From positions 10,120,748 through 10,182,959 of the forward strand of contig NZ_CP026498.1 of the NCBI RefSeq assembly GCF_002953255.1: a DNA stretch of 62,212 nucleotides, written 5' to 3'. A program made the translations under genes and the position numbers. A model generated the notes under the pieces. The model did no database searches. It saw only the letters and a program-made list of their open reading frames with translations, and was not told where the DNA came from. Shown here piece by piece: positions 9,145-16,828 of the stretch (position 1 is its first letter; each line of letters begins with the position of its first letter). The stretch comes from Streptomyces sp. CB01881 (lineage in GTDB: Bacteria; Actinomycetota; Actinomycetes; Streptomycetales; Streptomycetaceae).

Positions 9145-10017
9145 TCACCGCGGCGCCGGATCGTCGCGCAGGACCTCCGCGTGGGCCCGCCGCAGGTGTC
9201 CGCCCGGGTCGATCCCGAGTCTGTCCCGCAGTACCGCCCGGGCCTCGTGGTAGGTGGACAGCGCCTCCGCGCGCCGGCCGCTCTGGTGCAGGCCGGTCAT
9301 GAAGAGCGCGCGGAGGCGCTCGTCCAGCGGGTGCTCGGCGACCAGGCCGGACAGCTCGGCCACCGCCGGATCGAGCCTGCCGAGGGCCAGTTCGGCGGCA
9401 AGCCGCGTGACCAGGGCCGAGAGCCGCAGATCGCTCAGGTGGGTGCGGTAGCGCTCGGCGTGCTCGCCCGGCACGCCGCCCAGCGGCATCGTGTCCCGCC
9501 ACAGGCCGAGCCCTTCGCGCAGGTGCCGGACCTCGGCGGCCCGGTCCCCCGACTCCCGGGCCGTGCGGGCGAGTTCCAGCGACCGGCGGAAGGCGCCGAG
9601 GTCCAGCGCGGCCGACGGGAGCCTGAGGACGTATCCCCCGGTCACCGAGGCGATGACGGAACGCGGCTCGCCGCCCGGCGAGGTCAGCGCCCGGCGCAGC
9701 CGGTAGACGTACGTGCGGACGATGGTCTCCGCCGTGGCCGGTGCGCCGTCCCCCCAGATGACCTCCACCAGCCGGCCGGTGGCGATGTAGGACCCCTCCT
9801 GCATCAGCAGGGCGGCCAGCAGCGCCCGCTGCTGGGGCTGGCCGAGATCCGCCTCGGCGTCCCCGTGCCAGGCGGTGAGCGGGCCGAGGACGGAGAACCT
9901 CGGACCCTCCCGGTGGTCGGCGGAGCCCGCGGGCGGCCGGGACGGCGCCCGCGGCGGCGCGGGGACGGACCAGGGGTCCGCCGAGACCGGCCGACCCGTC
10001 ATCAAGGTGTCCAGCAT
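9145..10017 (-). CDS. SARP-family transcriptional regulator
   Basis: This is a 290-residue Streptomyces antibiotic regulatory protein type activator without an ATPase domain. The winged-helix DNA-binding domain (FSVLGPLTAWHGDAEADLGQ ... IRTYVYRLRRALTS-like) lies at about residues 35-125. The bacterial transcriptional activation domain (BTAD) follows (LDLGAFRRSLELARTARE ... ALSTYHEARAVLRDRLGIDP). I chose the ATG with GGGAG about 11 bases upstream; an ATG five codons in is an alternative. It is the first of three related regulator genes in a row, with no obvious target cluster beside it. Confidence 0.85.
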   Translation of the reverse strand: MLDTLMTGRPVSADPWSVPAPPRAPSRPPAGSADHREGPRFSVLGPLTAWHGDAEADLGQPQQRALLAALLMQEGSYIATGRLVEVIWGDGAPATAETIVRTYVYRLRRALTSPGGEPRSVIASVTGGYVLRLPSAALDLGAFRRSLELARTARESGDRAAEVRHLREGLGLWRDTMPLGGVPGEHAERYRTHLSDLRLSALVTRLAAELALGRLDPAVAELSGLVAEHPLDERLRALFMTGLHQSGRRAEALSTYHEARAVLRDRLGIDPGGHLRRAHAEVLRDDPAPR

Positions 10018-10267
10018 GGCTTCGTGATCTCCCGTCGTGTCGAACGTCGGAGGCCGGACCGTGTGCGCGCCGCCCGGGTGGCCGGCGCCGGTTCCCCCGT
10101 CCTCCGTCGGGGCCGACCGGCCTGGTAGCGGATCGGCCGGCCCCCGTGGACACCACGCTATGGACGCCCGGTGGACAACCGATGGACGGGAACGGCGGCG
10201 GGGCCGGGGCCGTCGTCGCGGACTGCCCGCACCCTGCCGCGCGCCCGCCGCACGCCCGCCCCGTGCC

Positions 10268-13213
10268 CTACTCCAGGGCCGCCAGCAGCTCCCTGACCTG
10301 CGCCGCGTCCTCGTCGAGACCCAGCCGCCCGTACACCTCCAGCCCCTCCGCCAGGCAGGCCCGGGCCTGGCGCGGGCGGCCGAGGCCGGTGAGCGCGGTG
10401 CCGAGCGTGCGCAGCAGGGCGGCCTCCAGGGCGGCGCTGGTGCGGCGGGCGAGCGGGAGGACCGCCTCGGCGGCGTCGAGGGCGAGCAGCCAGCGGCCGG
10501 CCTCGGCGTGGATGCGGGCGGCGAGGTCGCCGGCCGCGGCCTCGAACACGGTGACCTGGAGGGCGGCGAACTCCTCGCGCGCACCGGCGGCATGGGCGAG
10601 CGCCGCCTCCGGGTCGCCGCACAGCCGCAGCACCCTGGCGAGGTAGTAGCGGCCGGTTGCGGCGGAGACCGGTCCGGAGCCGCTCATCAGCCGGGCGCAG
10701 CGCTCGGCCGCTTCCCGGGCCTCGGCGAGCCGGCCGGTCTGGGCGCAGCTGAACGCGAACTCGCCGAGCGCGCTGCCTTCGGAGCGTTCGGCGCCGAGCC
10801 GGCGGAACAGGTGCGCGGCGCGGCCGGCGTGCTCGGCGGCCTCGGCGTGGCGGCCGTGGATGCGGGCGTTGCCGCCGAGGGTGAGCAGGGACTTGGCGAG
10901 CACCCGCCCGGTCGCCGCGGAGGTGCAGAGCTCGACGGCCCGGCGGATCTCCTCCTCGGACTCGGCGTAGCGGTTGACGTGCCAGAGATTGGCGCCGCGC
11001 AGGTAGCGGGCGAGGGCGAGCGCTCCGTGGTCACCGCGCGCGGCGGCCTCCCGGGCCAGCCGCTCGGCGAGGTCGGCGATGACCGTGGTCTGGGTGCGCT
11101 CGGCGAGGACCGCGCCCATCCGGTCGGCGAGTTCGGCGGCGCGGTCGAGCGGCAGGTCCGGGTCGGCACAGCTCAGGGCGATGGCGGCGGCGTGCACCTC
11201 GGCCTGCTCGCGCATCCAGCGGACCGCCTCGGCGCCGTCGGCGAAGGCCCGCCCCGGGGAGTGGACGCTCACGCCGAGCAGGCTGAGCTCGACCGGGTCG
11301 GCCTTGCGGGCGGCGCGGTCGGCGTTGCGGGCGGTGGCGAGGCAGAAGTCGGTGAGCCGGCCGGCGGCGGCGGTGCGTTCGGCGGCGCCGTCCTCGGCGG
11401 CGAGCCGGCCGCGGGCGTAGGCGCGGACGAGGTCGTGGAAGCCGTAGCGGCCGTAGCGCGGGGAGTGCAGGAGGTTGAGGTCGACGAGGGTTTCGAGCAG
11501 CTCGCCGGTTTCGGCCTCGGGGCGGTCGAGCAGGGCGGCGGCGCAGGGCAGCGGGACGTCGGGGGCGTCGGACAGGGCGAGCAGCCGGAAGGCGCGGGTG
11601 AGTTCGGCGTCGAGGCGGTGGTAGGAGAGGGCGAAGCTGGCCTCCACGGTCCGTTCGCCGTCGCTGATTTCGGCCAGCCGGTGTTCCCGGCGCAGCCCTT
11701 CGGCGAGGGCCGCCAGGGTGAGCGAGGGGTCGGCGGCGAGCCGGGAGGCGACGATGCGGACGGCGAGCGGCAGCAGCCCGCAGGCCCGGACGATCTCCTC
11801 GGCGGCCCCGGGCTCGGCGGCGGCGCGCTCGGCTCCGACGATGCGGGTGAGCAGTTCGAGCGCCTGCCCGGGCGGCAGGGTGTCCAGCCGCATCTGGTGC
11901 GCCCCGGCGAGGCCGTCCAGCCGGTGGCGGCTGGTGATGAGGACGGCGCAGCCCGCCGAGCCGGGGAGCAGCGGTTCGACGTGGCCGGGGGTGGCGGCGT
12001 TGTCGAGGACGACCAGGACCCGCCGCCCGGCGAGCGCCGAGCGGTAGAGGGCGCTGCGCTCCCGGGTGTCCGGCGGGATCTCGGCGGGCGCCACGCCGAG
12101 GGCGCGCAGGAAGCCGGCGAGCACGGTGCCCGGGTCGGGCGGGGTGTGGTCGGCGCCGCGCAGGTCGGCGAAGAGCTGCCCGTCGGGGAAGCGGCCGCGC
12201 ATCCGGCGGGCCACGTGAACGGCGAGGGTGGTCTTGCCGACGCCGCCCATGCCGTCCAGGGCGGAGACCACGACGGCCCGCCCGCCGGCGGCGGCGAGGC
12301 GGTCGGCGAGGGCCTCGGCCTCCTCCGACCGTCCGGTGAAGTCGGCGAGTCCGGAGGGGAGTTGGTCGGGCACCTGCCAGCTGTCGGCGGCGGGATCGGC
12401 GGCTGCGGTGGCGCTGGTGGCGGCGGCCGTGGGCAGCAGGGCGGGGTCCTCGCGCAGGATGCGCAGCTGCAGCGCCGCCGGGCCGTCCTCGCCGGAAGGG
12501 CCGGGCGGGAGCGCGGCACGGGCGTCCTCGTACACCGCGAGCGCCTCGGTCTTGCGGCCCGCCTGGTAGAGGGCGCGCATCAGGACGGCGGTGAGCCGGG
12601 GGCGGCCCGGGTGCTCCAGGGCCAGCGCGGCGGCCTCCGCCGTCAGGTCGGTGCGGTCGCCGAGTTCGGCGTCCAGCCCGAGCTGCGCCTCCTTGGCCGA
12701 GATCCGCTGCTCGGCCAGGCGGGCCCGGACCGCCTCGGCGTGCGGCCCGGGCAGTCCCGCCAGCGGTTCGCCGGTCCACAGCCGCTGGGCGCGTCGCAGC
12801 ACCTCCCGCACCTCCTGCGGCGGCGCGTCCGCCTCCCGCAGCCGTTCGGCGCCGGCCAGCAGCGCCTCCCAGGCGGCCACGTCGACCTCGGCCTCCGGCA
12901 CCCGCAGGGCGTACCCGTCGCCGACCCGCGCCAGCGGCATCCGCTGCGGATCGTCGCCCGCGTACGGCCGGAACGCGGCGCGCAGCCGGGAGACGGCCAG
13001 CTGGACGGCCTTGCGCGGATCGGCCGGCTCGGCGCCGCCCCACACGCCCTCGACCAGGACCGAGGTCGCGACCGTCCGCCCGCCGGCGTCCAGCAGGACG
13101 GCGAGCACGGCCCGCTGCTGAGGCCGGCCCAGCTCCAGTTCCCGTTCCCCGTACCAGGCACGCACCGGTCCCAGCAGTCCGAACCGCAGCCCGGAGCCCC
13201 CCATGTCAGCCAT
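10268..13213 (-). CDS. AfsR-type SARP regulator with NB-ARC ATPase and TPR region
   Basis: This is a 981-residue multidomain regulator. Residues 8-250 hold the SARP DNA-binding and BTAD domains (LRFGLLGPVRAWYGERELEL). An NB-ARC/STAND ATPase follows, with an intact P-loop at about residues 320-330 (GMGGVGKTTLAVHVARRM) and a Walker B-like RRVLVVLDNAATPGHVEPLL. The last ~350 residues form helical TPR-like repeats. AfsR proteins integrate phosphorylation or ligand signals to activate secondary metabolism genes. The ATG has a good GAGGGA site 6 bases upstream; an ATG three codons later is possible. It is divergent from another SARP gene 132 bp away. Confidence 0.9.
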   Translation of the reverse strand: MADMGGSGLRFGLLGPVRAWYGERELELGRPQQRAVLAVLLDAGGRTVATSVLVEGVWGGAEPADPRKAVQLAVSRLRAAFRPYAGDDPQRMPLARVGDGYALRVPEAEVDVAAWEALLAGAERLREADAPPQEVREVLRRAQRLWTGEPLAGLPGPHAEAVRARLAEQRISAKEAQLGLDAELGDRTDLTAEAAALALEHPGRPRLTAVLMRALYQAGRKTEALAVYEDARAALPPGPSGEDGPAALQLRILREDPALLPTAAATSATAAADPAADSWQVPDQLPSGLADFTGRSEEAEALADRLAAAGGRAVVVSALDGMGGVGKTTLAVHVARRMRGRFPDGQLFADLRGADHTPPDPGTVLAGFLRALGVAPAEIPPDTRERSALYRSALAGRRVLVVLDNAATPGHVEPLLPGSAGCAVLITSRHRLDGLAGAHQMRLDTLPPGQALELLTRIVGAERAAAEPGAAEEIVRACGLLPLAVRIVASRLAADPSLTLAALAEGLRREHRLAEISDGERTVEASFALSYHRLDAELTRAFRLLALSDAPDVPLPCAAALLDRPEAETGELLETLVDLNLLHSPRYGRYGFHDLVRAYARGRLAAEDGAAERTAAAGRLTDFCLATARNADRAARKADPVELSLLGVSVHSPGRAFADGAEAVRWMREQAEVHAAAIALSCADPDLPLDRAAELADRMGAVLAERTQTTVIADLAERLAREAAARGDHGALALARYLRGANLWHVNRYAESEEEIRRAVELCTSAATGRVLAKSLLTLGGNARIHGRHAEAAEHAGRAAHLFRRLGAERSEGSALGEFAFSCAQTGRLAEAREAAERCARLMSGSGPVSAATGRYYLARVLRLCGDPEAALAHAAGAREEFAALQVTVFEAAAGDLAARIHAEAGRWLLALDAAEAVLPLARRTSAALEAALLRTLGTALTGLGRPRQARACLAEGLEVYGRLGLDEDAAQVRELLAALE

Positions 13214-13345
13214 CTACCGTCCCTCAAGAGTCGTCCGGCGCCGGGATCCCGCCATGTCCGTACGGCCGGTGACGCCCCCCTACCCCGGTCACCTATGCTT
13301 CGCACAGATTGTGCACCGACGGCTCATGGCTTCGGGGGTGGGGGC

Positions 13346-14764
13346 ATGGGGTTCGATTTCCGGGTGCTGGGGTCGCTGCGGGCCCGGCGCGACGGCCGTG
13401 AGCTCGATCTCGGCAGGCCGCAGCAGCGGGCCGTGCTCGCCGCCCTGCTGCTCGCCCCGGGCCAACTGGTGCCCACGGAACGGCTGGTCAAGGGACTGTG
13501 GGGCGAGGACGACGCCCGCTGGCCGAAGGATCCGGCGGGCCAGATCGGCACCCACGCGCACCGGCTGCGCCGCGCCCTGGCCGAGCCGGGGCTGCTGGTG
13601 GCGGCGGCGGGCGGCTACCGGCTGGGGGTGGAACGCGGCGCCGTCGACCTCTTCCGCTACGAGGACGGAGTGGCGCAGGCGAGCGCGCTGCGCAGGCGGG
13701 ACCCGGTGCGGGCACGCGCCCGGCTGGCGGAGGCGCTCGGGGTGTGGGAGGGGCGCTGCGCGCTGGACGGCGTGCCGGGCGTCTTCGCCGAGCGCGCCCG
13801 GGGGCGGCTGGCGGCGGGGCGGTTCGCGGCGGTGAAGGCGCTGCACGACCTGGACCTGGCGCTCGGACGGCACGCCGAGGCACTGCCCGCACTGGACACG
13901 CTGGCGGCCGGGCACCCGCACGACGAGGAGGTGCAGCGCCTGCACCTGCTGGCGCTGCACCACTGCGGCCGCACGGCGGAGGCGCTGGCGGCCTACGGGG
14001 CACTGTGCGAGCGGCTGGACCGCGAGCTGGGGCTGGAACCGGTGCCCGCGCTGGTGGAGCTGGCCGGCCGGATCCGTCGCGGGGAGGCGCCGGTGCCGGC
14101 GCGGCGGCTGCCGCGGCCGTGCCAACTGCCGCCGGGCATCCCCGACCTGGTCGGACGGGCGGCGCTGGTGCGGGAGGCGGAGCGGGTACTGCGGGGCGAC
14201 GGCGCACCGGTCCTGGGCCTGTCCGGCCCGGCGGGCAGCGGCACGTCGGCACTGGCGGTGCACGTGGCGCACGCCGTCCAGGACGCTTTCCCGGACGGGC
14301 AGTTGTACGCGAGTGGCGGTGAACCCGGCCCCGCGCTGGCGGGGTTCCTGCGGGCGCTCGGGGAGTGGCCGGCGGAGGGCACCGGCCCGGACGAGCTGAC
14401 CGCGCGCTACCGGGCCGCGCTCGCCGGGCGGCGGGTGCTGGTCGTGCTCGACGGTGTGCCCGACCCCGCGCCGCTGCTGCCCGAGGTCCCGGGCTGCGCG
14501 GCGGTGGTGGCCGGACCGGAGCCGGGGACGCTGCCCGCGGACGCCGTACGGCTGGCGGTGGGACCGCTGGAGCCGCACGACGCCTACGAGCTGCTGGCCC
14601 GGATCGCGGGCGCCGACCGGATCCGCCAGGAGCCGGCCGCGGTGGCCGAGGTGGCCGGCCTCTGCGGCCACCTGCCCGTCCTGCTGCGCACGGCGGCCAC
14701 CCGCCTCGCGGCCCGGCCGCAGTGGTCGGTGGCCGATCTGGTCGGGTGGCTCGCCCGCGGGTGA
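13346..14764 (+). CDS. Truncated AfsR-type SARP regulator with defective P-loop
   Basis: This 472-residue protein starts with intact SARP DNA-binding and BTAD domains (FRVLGSLRARRDGRELDLGR ... RLDRELGLEPVPALVELAGR). A shortened NB-ARC-like part follows (LPPGIPDLVGRAALVREAER). The expected Walker A lysine is absent: the sequence is GLSGPAGSGTSALAVHVAHA. The Walker B-like strand RRVLVVLDGVPDPAPLLPE remains. The gene stops after the first ATPase subdomains (LVGWLARG), with no TPR region. It probably cannot bind ATP normally and may act as a constitutive or partner-dependent activator. The ATG follows a G-rich site (GGGGGTGGGGGC). It is divergent from the full-length AfsR-like gene. Confidence 0.85.
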   Translation: MGFDFRVLGSLRARRDGRELDLGRPQQRAVLAALLLAPGQLVPTERLVKGLWGEDDARWPKDPAGQIGTHAHRLRRALAEPGLLVAAAGGYRLGVERGAVDLFRYEDGVAQASALRRRDPVRARARLAEALGVWEGRCALDGVPGVFAERARGRLAAGRFAAVKALHDLDLALGRHAEALPALDTLAAGHPHDEEVQRLHLLALHHCGRTAEALAAYGALCERLDRELGLEPVPALVELAGRIRRGEAPVPARRLPRPCQLPPGIPDLVGRAALVREAERVLRGDGAPVLGLSGPAGSGTSALAVHVAHAVQDAFPDGQLYASGGEPGPALAGFLRALGEWPAEGTGPDELTARYRAALAGRRVLVVLDGVPDPAPLLPEVPGCAAVVAGPEPGTLPADAVRLAVGPLEPHDAYELLARIAGADRIRQEPAAVAEVAGLCGHLPVLLRTAATRLAARPQWSVADLVGWLARG

Positions 14765-14840
14765 CCCCGGCCCGCCCGGACGCGGCGTGGGGTACGACCC
14801 GGGCTGGGGCTGGGGCTGCGGCGCAGGGCTGCGGGCCGGG

Positions 14841-15320
14841 CTACGGCTGGGGCGCGTAGAGGTCGGACGACAGGGCGCGGGAGGTCTCGGTAGTGCTGCG
14901 GGGGATGATCCCGCCACCCCAGTGCACGACGACGCTGCCCGCGTCGTTGACCGTCAGCTGGGCGTGCGGGTGCCCGTACGTGCCGAGGGACCAGCAGGAG
15001 TGACCGTCGGCGGCGTAGACGACGAGGTTCCCGTCGCTCTGCATGACGGCCTTGTAGCCGCAGCCGACGGTGTAGCTGGCCCAGACCGCGCCCTTGCCGT
15101 TCTGGTAGATGACCAGGTTGCCGTCGTTCTGCATGACCAGCTGGGTGCTGTACGAGTCGACGTGCCAGCCCTGGTAGAGCGGCTCGTCGTCCCAGATGGT
15201 GTGGGTGCCCGGGTTGTACGCCGCCTGCGCGCTCCCCGCCCCCGCCAGCGTTCCGGCCAGCGCCAGCGCGCCGGTCGCCATGCCGATGGCCATGTGCCGC
15301 AGCACCTTCGTCGCCTTCAT
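14841..15320 (-). CDS. Secreted bulb-type lectin domain protein
   Basis: This 159-residue exported protein has a signal peptide (hydrophobic MATGALALAGTLAGAGSAQA, cleavage after AQA). It then carries a single bulb-type mannose-binding lectin domain. Two canonical sugar-site motifs are visible (LVMQNDGNLVIY and AVMQSDGNLVVY). The third (LTVNDAGSVVVHW) has lost the usual residues. Two or three cysteines (GCGYK, HSCW) could form a disulfide. The likely role is carbohydrate binding outside the cell; no catalytic domain is attached. Confidence 0.85.
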   Translation of the reverse strand: MKATKVLRHMAIGMATGALALAGTLAGAGSAQAAYNPGTHTIWDDEPLYQGWHVDSYSTQLVMQNDGNLVIYQNGKGAVWASYTVGCGYKAVMQSDGNLVVYAADGHSCWSLGTYGHPHAQLTVNDAGSVVVHWGGGIIPRSTTETSRALSSDLYAPQP

Positions 15321-15645
15321 GTCCCCGTGTGCCTCTCTCGTGATGTCGCGCCCGTGAACGAGCGGGGCGCCCTGTGCGACCGATCATGGGCGAGCGCGGT
15401 AGACAAACGATGAACGCCTCCGTTGATCGGAGGGACGACGGGGCGCCGGACGCCGCCGGCGGGCCGGGAGGGCACTCCGGGAGAGCCGGTACACGCCGCG
15501 CCTGCCCACCGGGTTCCGAGGCCCGCGGGCGCGGTGGTGCGCCACCGCTCCCGGGCCGGGGCACGGGCCTCATGCCGGGCACCCGCGTCCCCGGGGCACC
15601 CGCATCCACGGCAACCGCGACCGGGTGGCCGGGCAGAGCCCCTGG
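15321..15645. other. Intergenic, no gene seen
   Basis: About 325 bases between the lectin gene and the cupin gene. No coding frame with a ribosome-binding site was found. The left part should carry the lectin promoter. Confidence 0.45.
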
Positions 15646-16026
15646 TCAGGGGCGGGGACGGACGGTCATGCCTGGGCGGCGGCGGTGCACTGTCAGGTAG
15701 ACGACGCCGTCCGGGCCCGCCGAGACGCCGCGCACCGCGCCGCGCGGCAGCAGGAGCACGGCACCGGACCGCAGGTCGTGGTCGGCGCCCGCGCAGCGCA
15801 GCGTCCCCTCGCCGGCGAGCCCCACGGCCAGGACGTCCAGATCGGGCTCGACGTGTTCGGGGACGGTGGCGTCCGGCCGCAGCCGCACCACATTGGCATC
15901 GAGCTGGCGCTGGTCACCGGTCAGCCGCCACAACGCTCCGGCCGCGTCGGCAGCGGCGTCGCGCAACAGGTCGTCCAGAATCACGCCGTCACCGGCGGTG
16001 CCCGAGTCCGTCATGCCGGACATCAT
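15646..16026 (-). CDS. Cupin-like small protein
   Basis: This is a 126-residue single-domain protein with a cupin-like beta pattern (VVRLRPDATVPEHVEPDLDV, then GEGTLRCAGADHDLRSGAVL, then LLPRGAVRGVSAG). Of the usual metal-binding histidines only the EHVEPD stretch is evident, so metal binding is uncertain. There is no signal peptide. Two ATG codons in tandem start the gene, with GGGAG about 9 bases upstream. The function is unknown. Confidence 0.65.
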   Translation of the reverse strand: MMSGMTDSGTAGDGVILDDLLRDAAADAAGALWRLTGDQRQLDANVVRLRPDATVPEHVEPDLDVLAVGLAGEGTLRCAGADHDLRSGAVLLLPRGAVRGVSAGPDGVVYLTVHRRRPGMTVRPRP

Positions 16027-16140
16027 CGCACCGCACTCCCGCGAGGCTCCGGTCCCCGTGACGATGTCGCCGTGCCGTCCGCTCCACCGACAACACCGTC
16101 ACGGGGCACAGTCCGGGCCCCGACCCGGCGGTACGCGGAC

Positions 16141-16196
16141 GGGCGACGGGCGACGGGCGACGGGCGACGGGCGACGGGCGACGGGCGACGGGCGAC
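16141..16196. repeat. 7-bp tandem repeat, eight perfect copies
   Basis: Eight uninterrupted copies of GGGCGAC lie in the intergenic region upstream of the small gene that starts at 16331. A 7-bp unit shifts frame each copy, so it is unlikely to be coding. It may be a variable-number locus. Confidence 0.95.
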
Positions 16197-16330
16197 GACG
16201 CCCAGACCTGACGTTTCAGTGTCGACCGGTGGAATGCAGTCGAATTGACGTGTTGTCAGAAAACGTTCTCAGACGCCCGATCCATTCGGCATACTGGGCG
16301 GGCCGTGGAGGTTCGTCGAACTGGGGTGCC

Positions 16331-16828
16331 ATGGGGTGGGAAGACGATCACGAGCTCGTCGCATCGCTGGCACGCTCCGCCGTCGCCCGGACGGCAGCCG
16401 ATGAACTTCCCTTCTTCGAGCTCACGGCCGCCGGTTTCCTCACCGGCTCGGAGCGCGCCCGTCGCACCGCCAGGAAGGACGAGCCACTCGGCTTCGGCGG
16501 CGACGCCGCGCTGGTCCTGGTCAGCACGGCCGCCCTGACCGTCACCATCGACGTCCTCAAGCAACTCAGCCAGTACTACTCCGAGCGCTTGGTCCAGGGT
16601 GCGGCTCGTCGGACCCGGGGGTGGTTCAGACGCCGCTCCACGGCCGCCGCCGCGCCGGCCGGTGTACCGCTGCCACGGCTGTCGGCGGTCCAGATCGCCG
16701 AGCTGCGCGAACTGGCCTACCGTCGCGCCAAGGACGCGCAGGTGCCGGACGCTTCGGCGGCCCTGATCGCCGACGCCATCGTCGGCGGCATCGTCACCCG
16801 GTCCGAGGCGCACGACGAGCAACAATGA
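16331..16828 (+). CDS. Hypothetical protein coupled to M48 protease
   Basis: This is a 165-residue protein (MGWEDDHELVASLARSAVAR...) with no recognised domain. One apolar stretch (ALVLVSTAALTVTIDVLKQL) could be a membrane segment, followed by a basic region (RRTRGWFRRRS) and a helical C-terminus. Its TGA overlaps the next ATG as ATGA, indicating translational coupling with the M48 metalloprotease. It may be an anchor or regulator of that protease. The start follows a G-rich stretch. Confidence 0.65.
   Translation: MGWEDDHELVASLARSAVARTAADELPFFELTAAGFLTGSERARRTARKDEPLGFGGDAALVLVSTAALTVTIDVLKQLSQYYSERLVQGAARRTRGWFRRRSTAAAAPAGVPLPRLSAVQIAELRELAYRRAKDAQVPDASAALIADAIVGGIVTRSEAHDEQQ

Noticed and set aside
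10037..13345. Plus-strand extension of the 13346 SARP frame through the antisense of two regulators
   Set aside because: The real protein starts at the ATG before FRVLGSLRARRDG. Upstream residues are Gly/Glu repeats typical of antisense GC-rich DNA.
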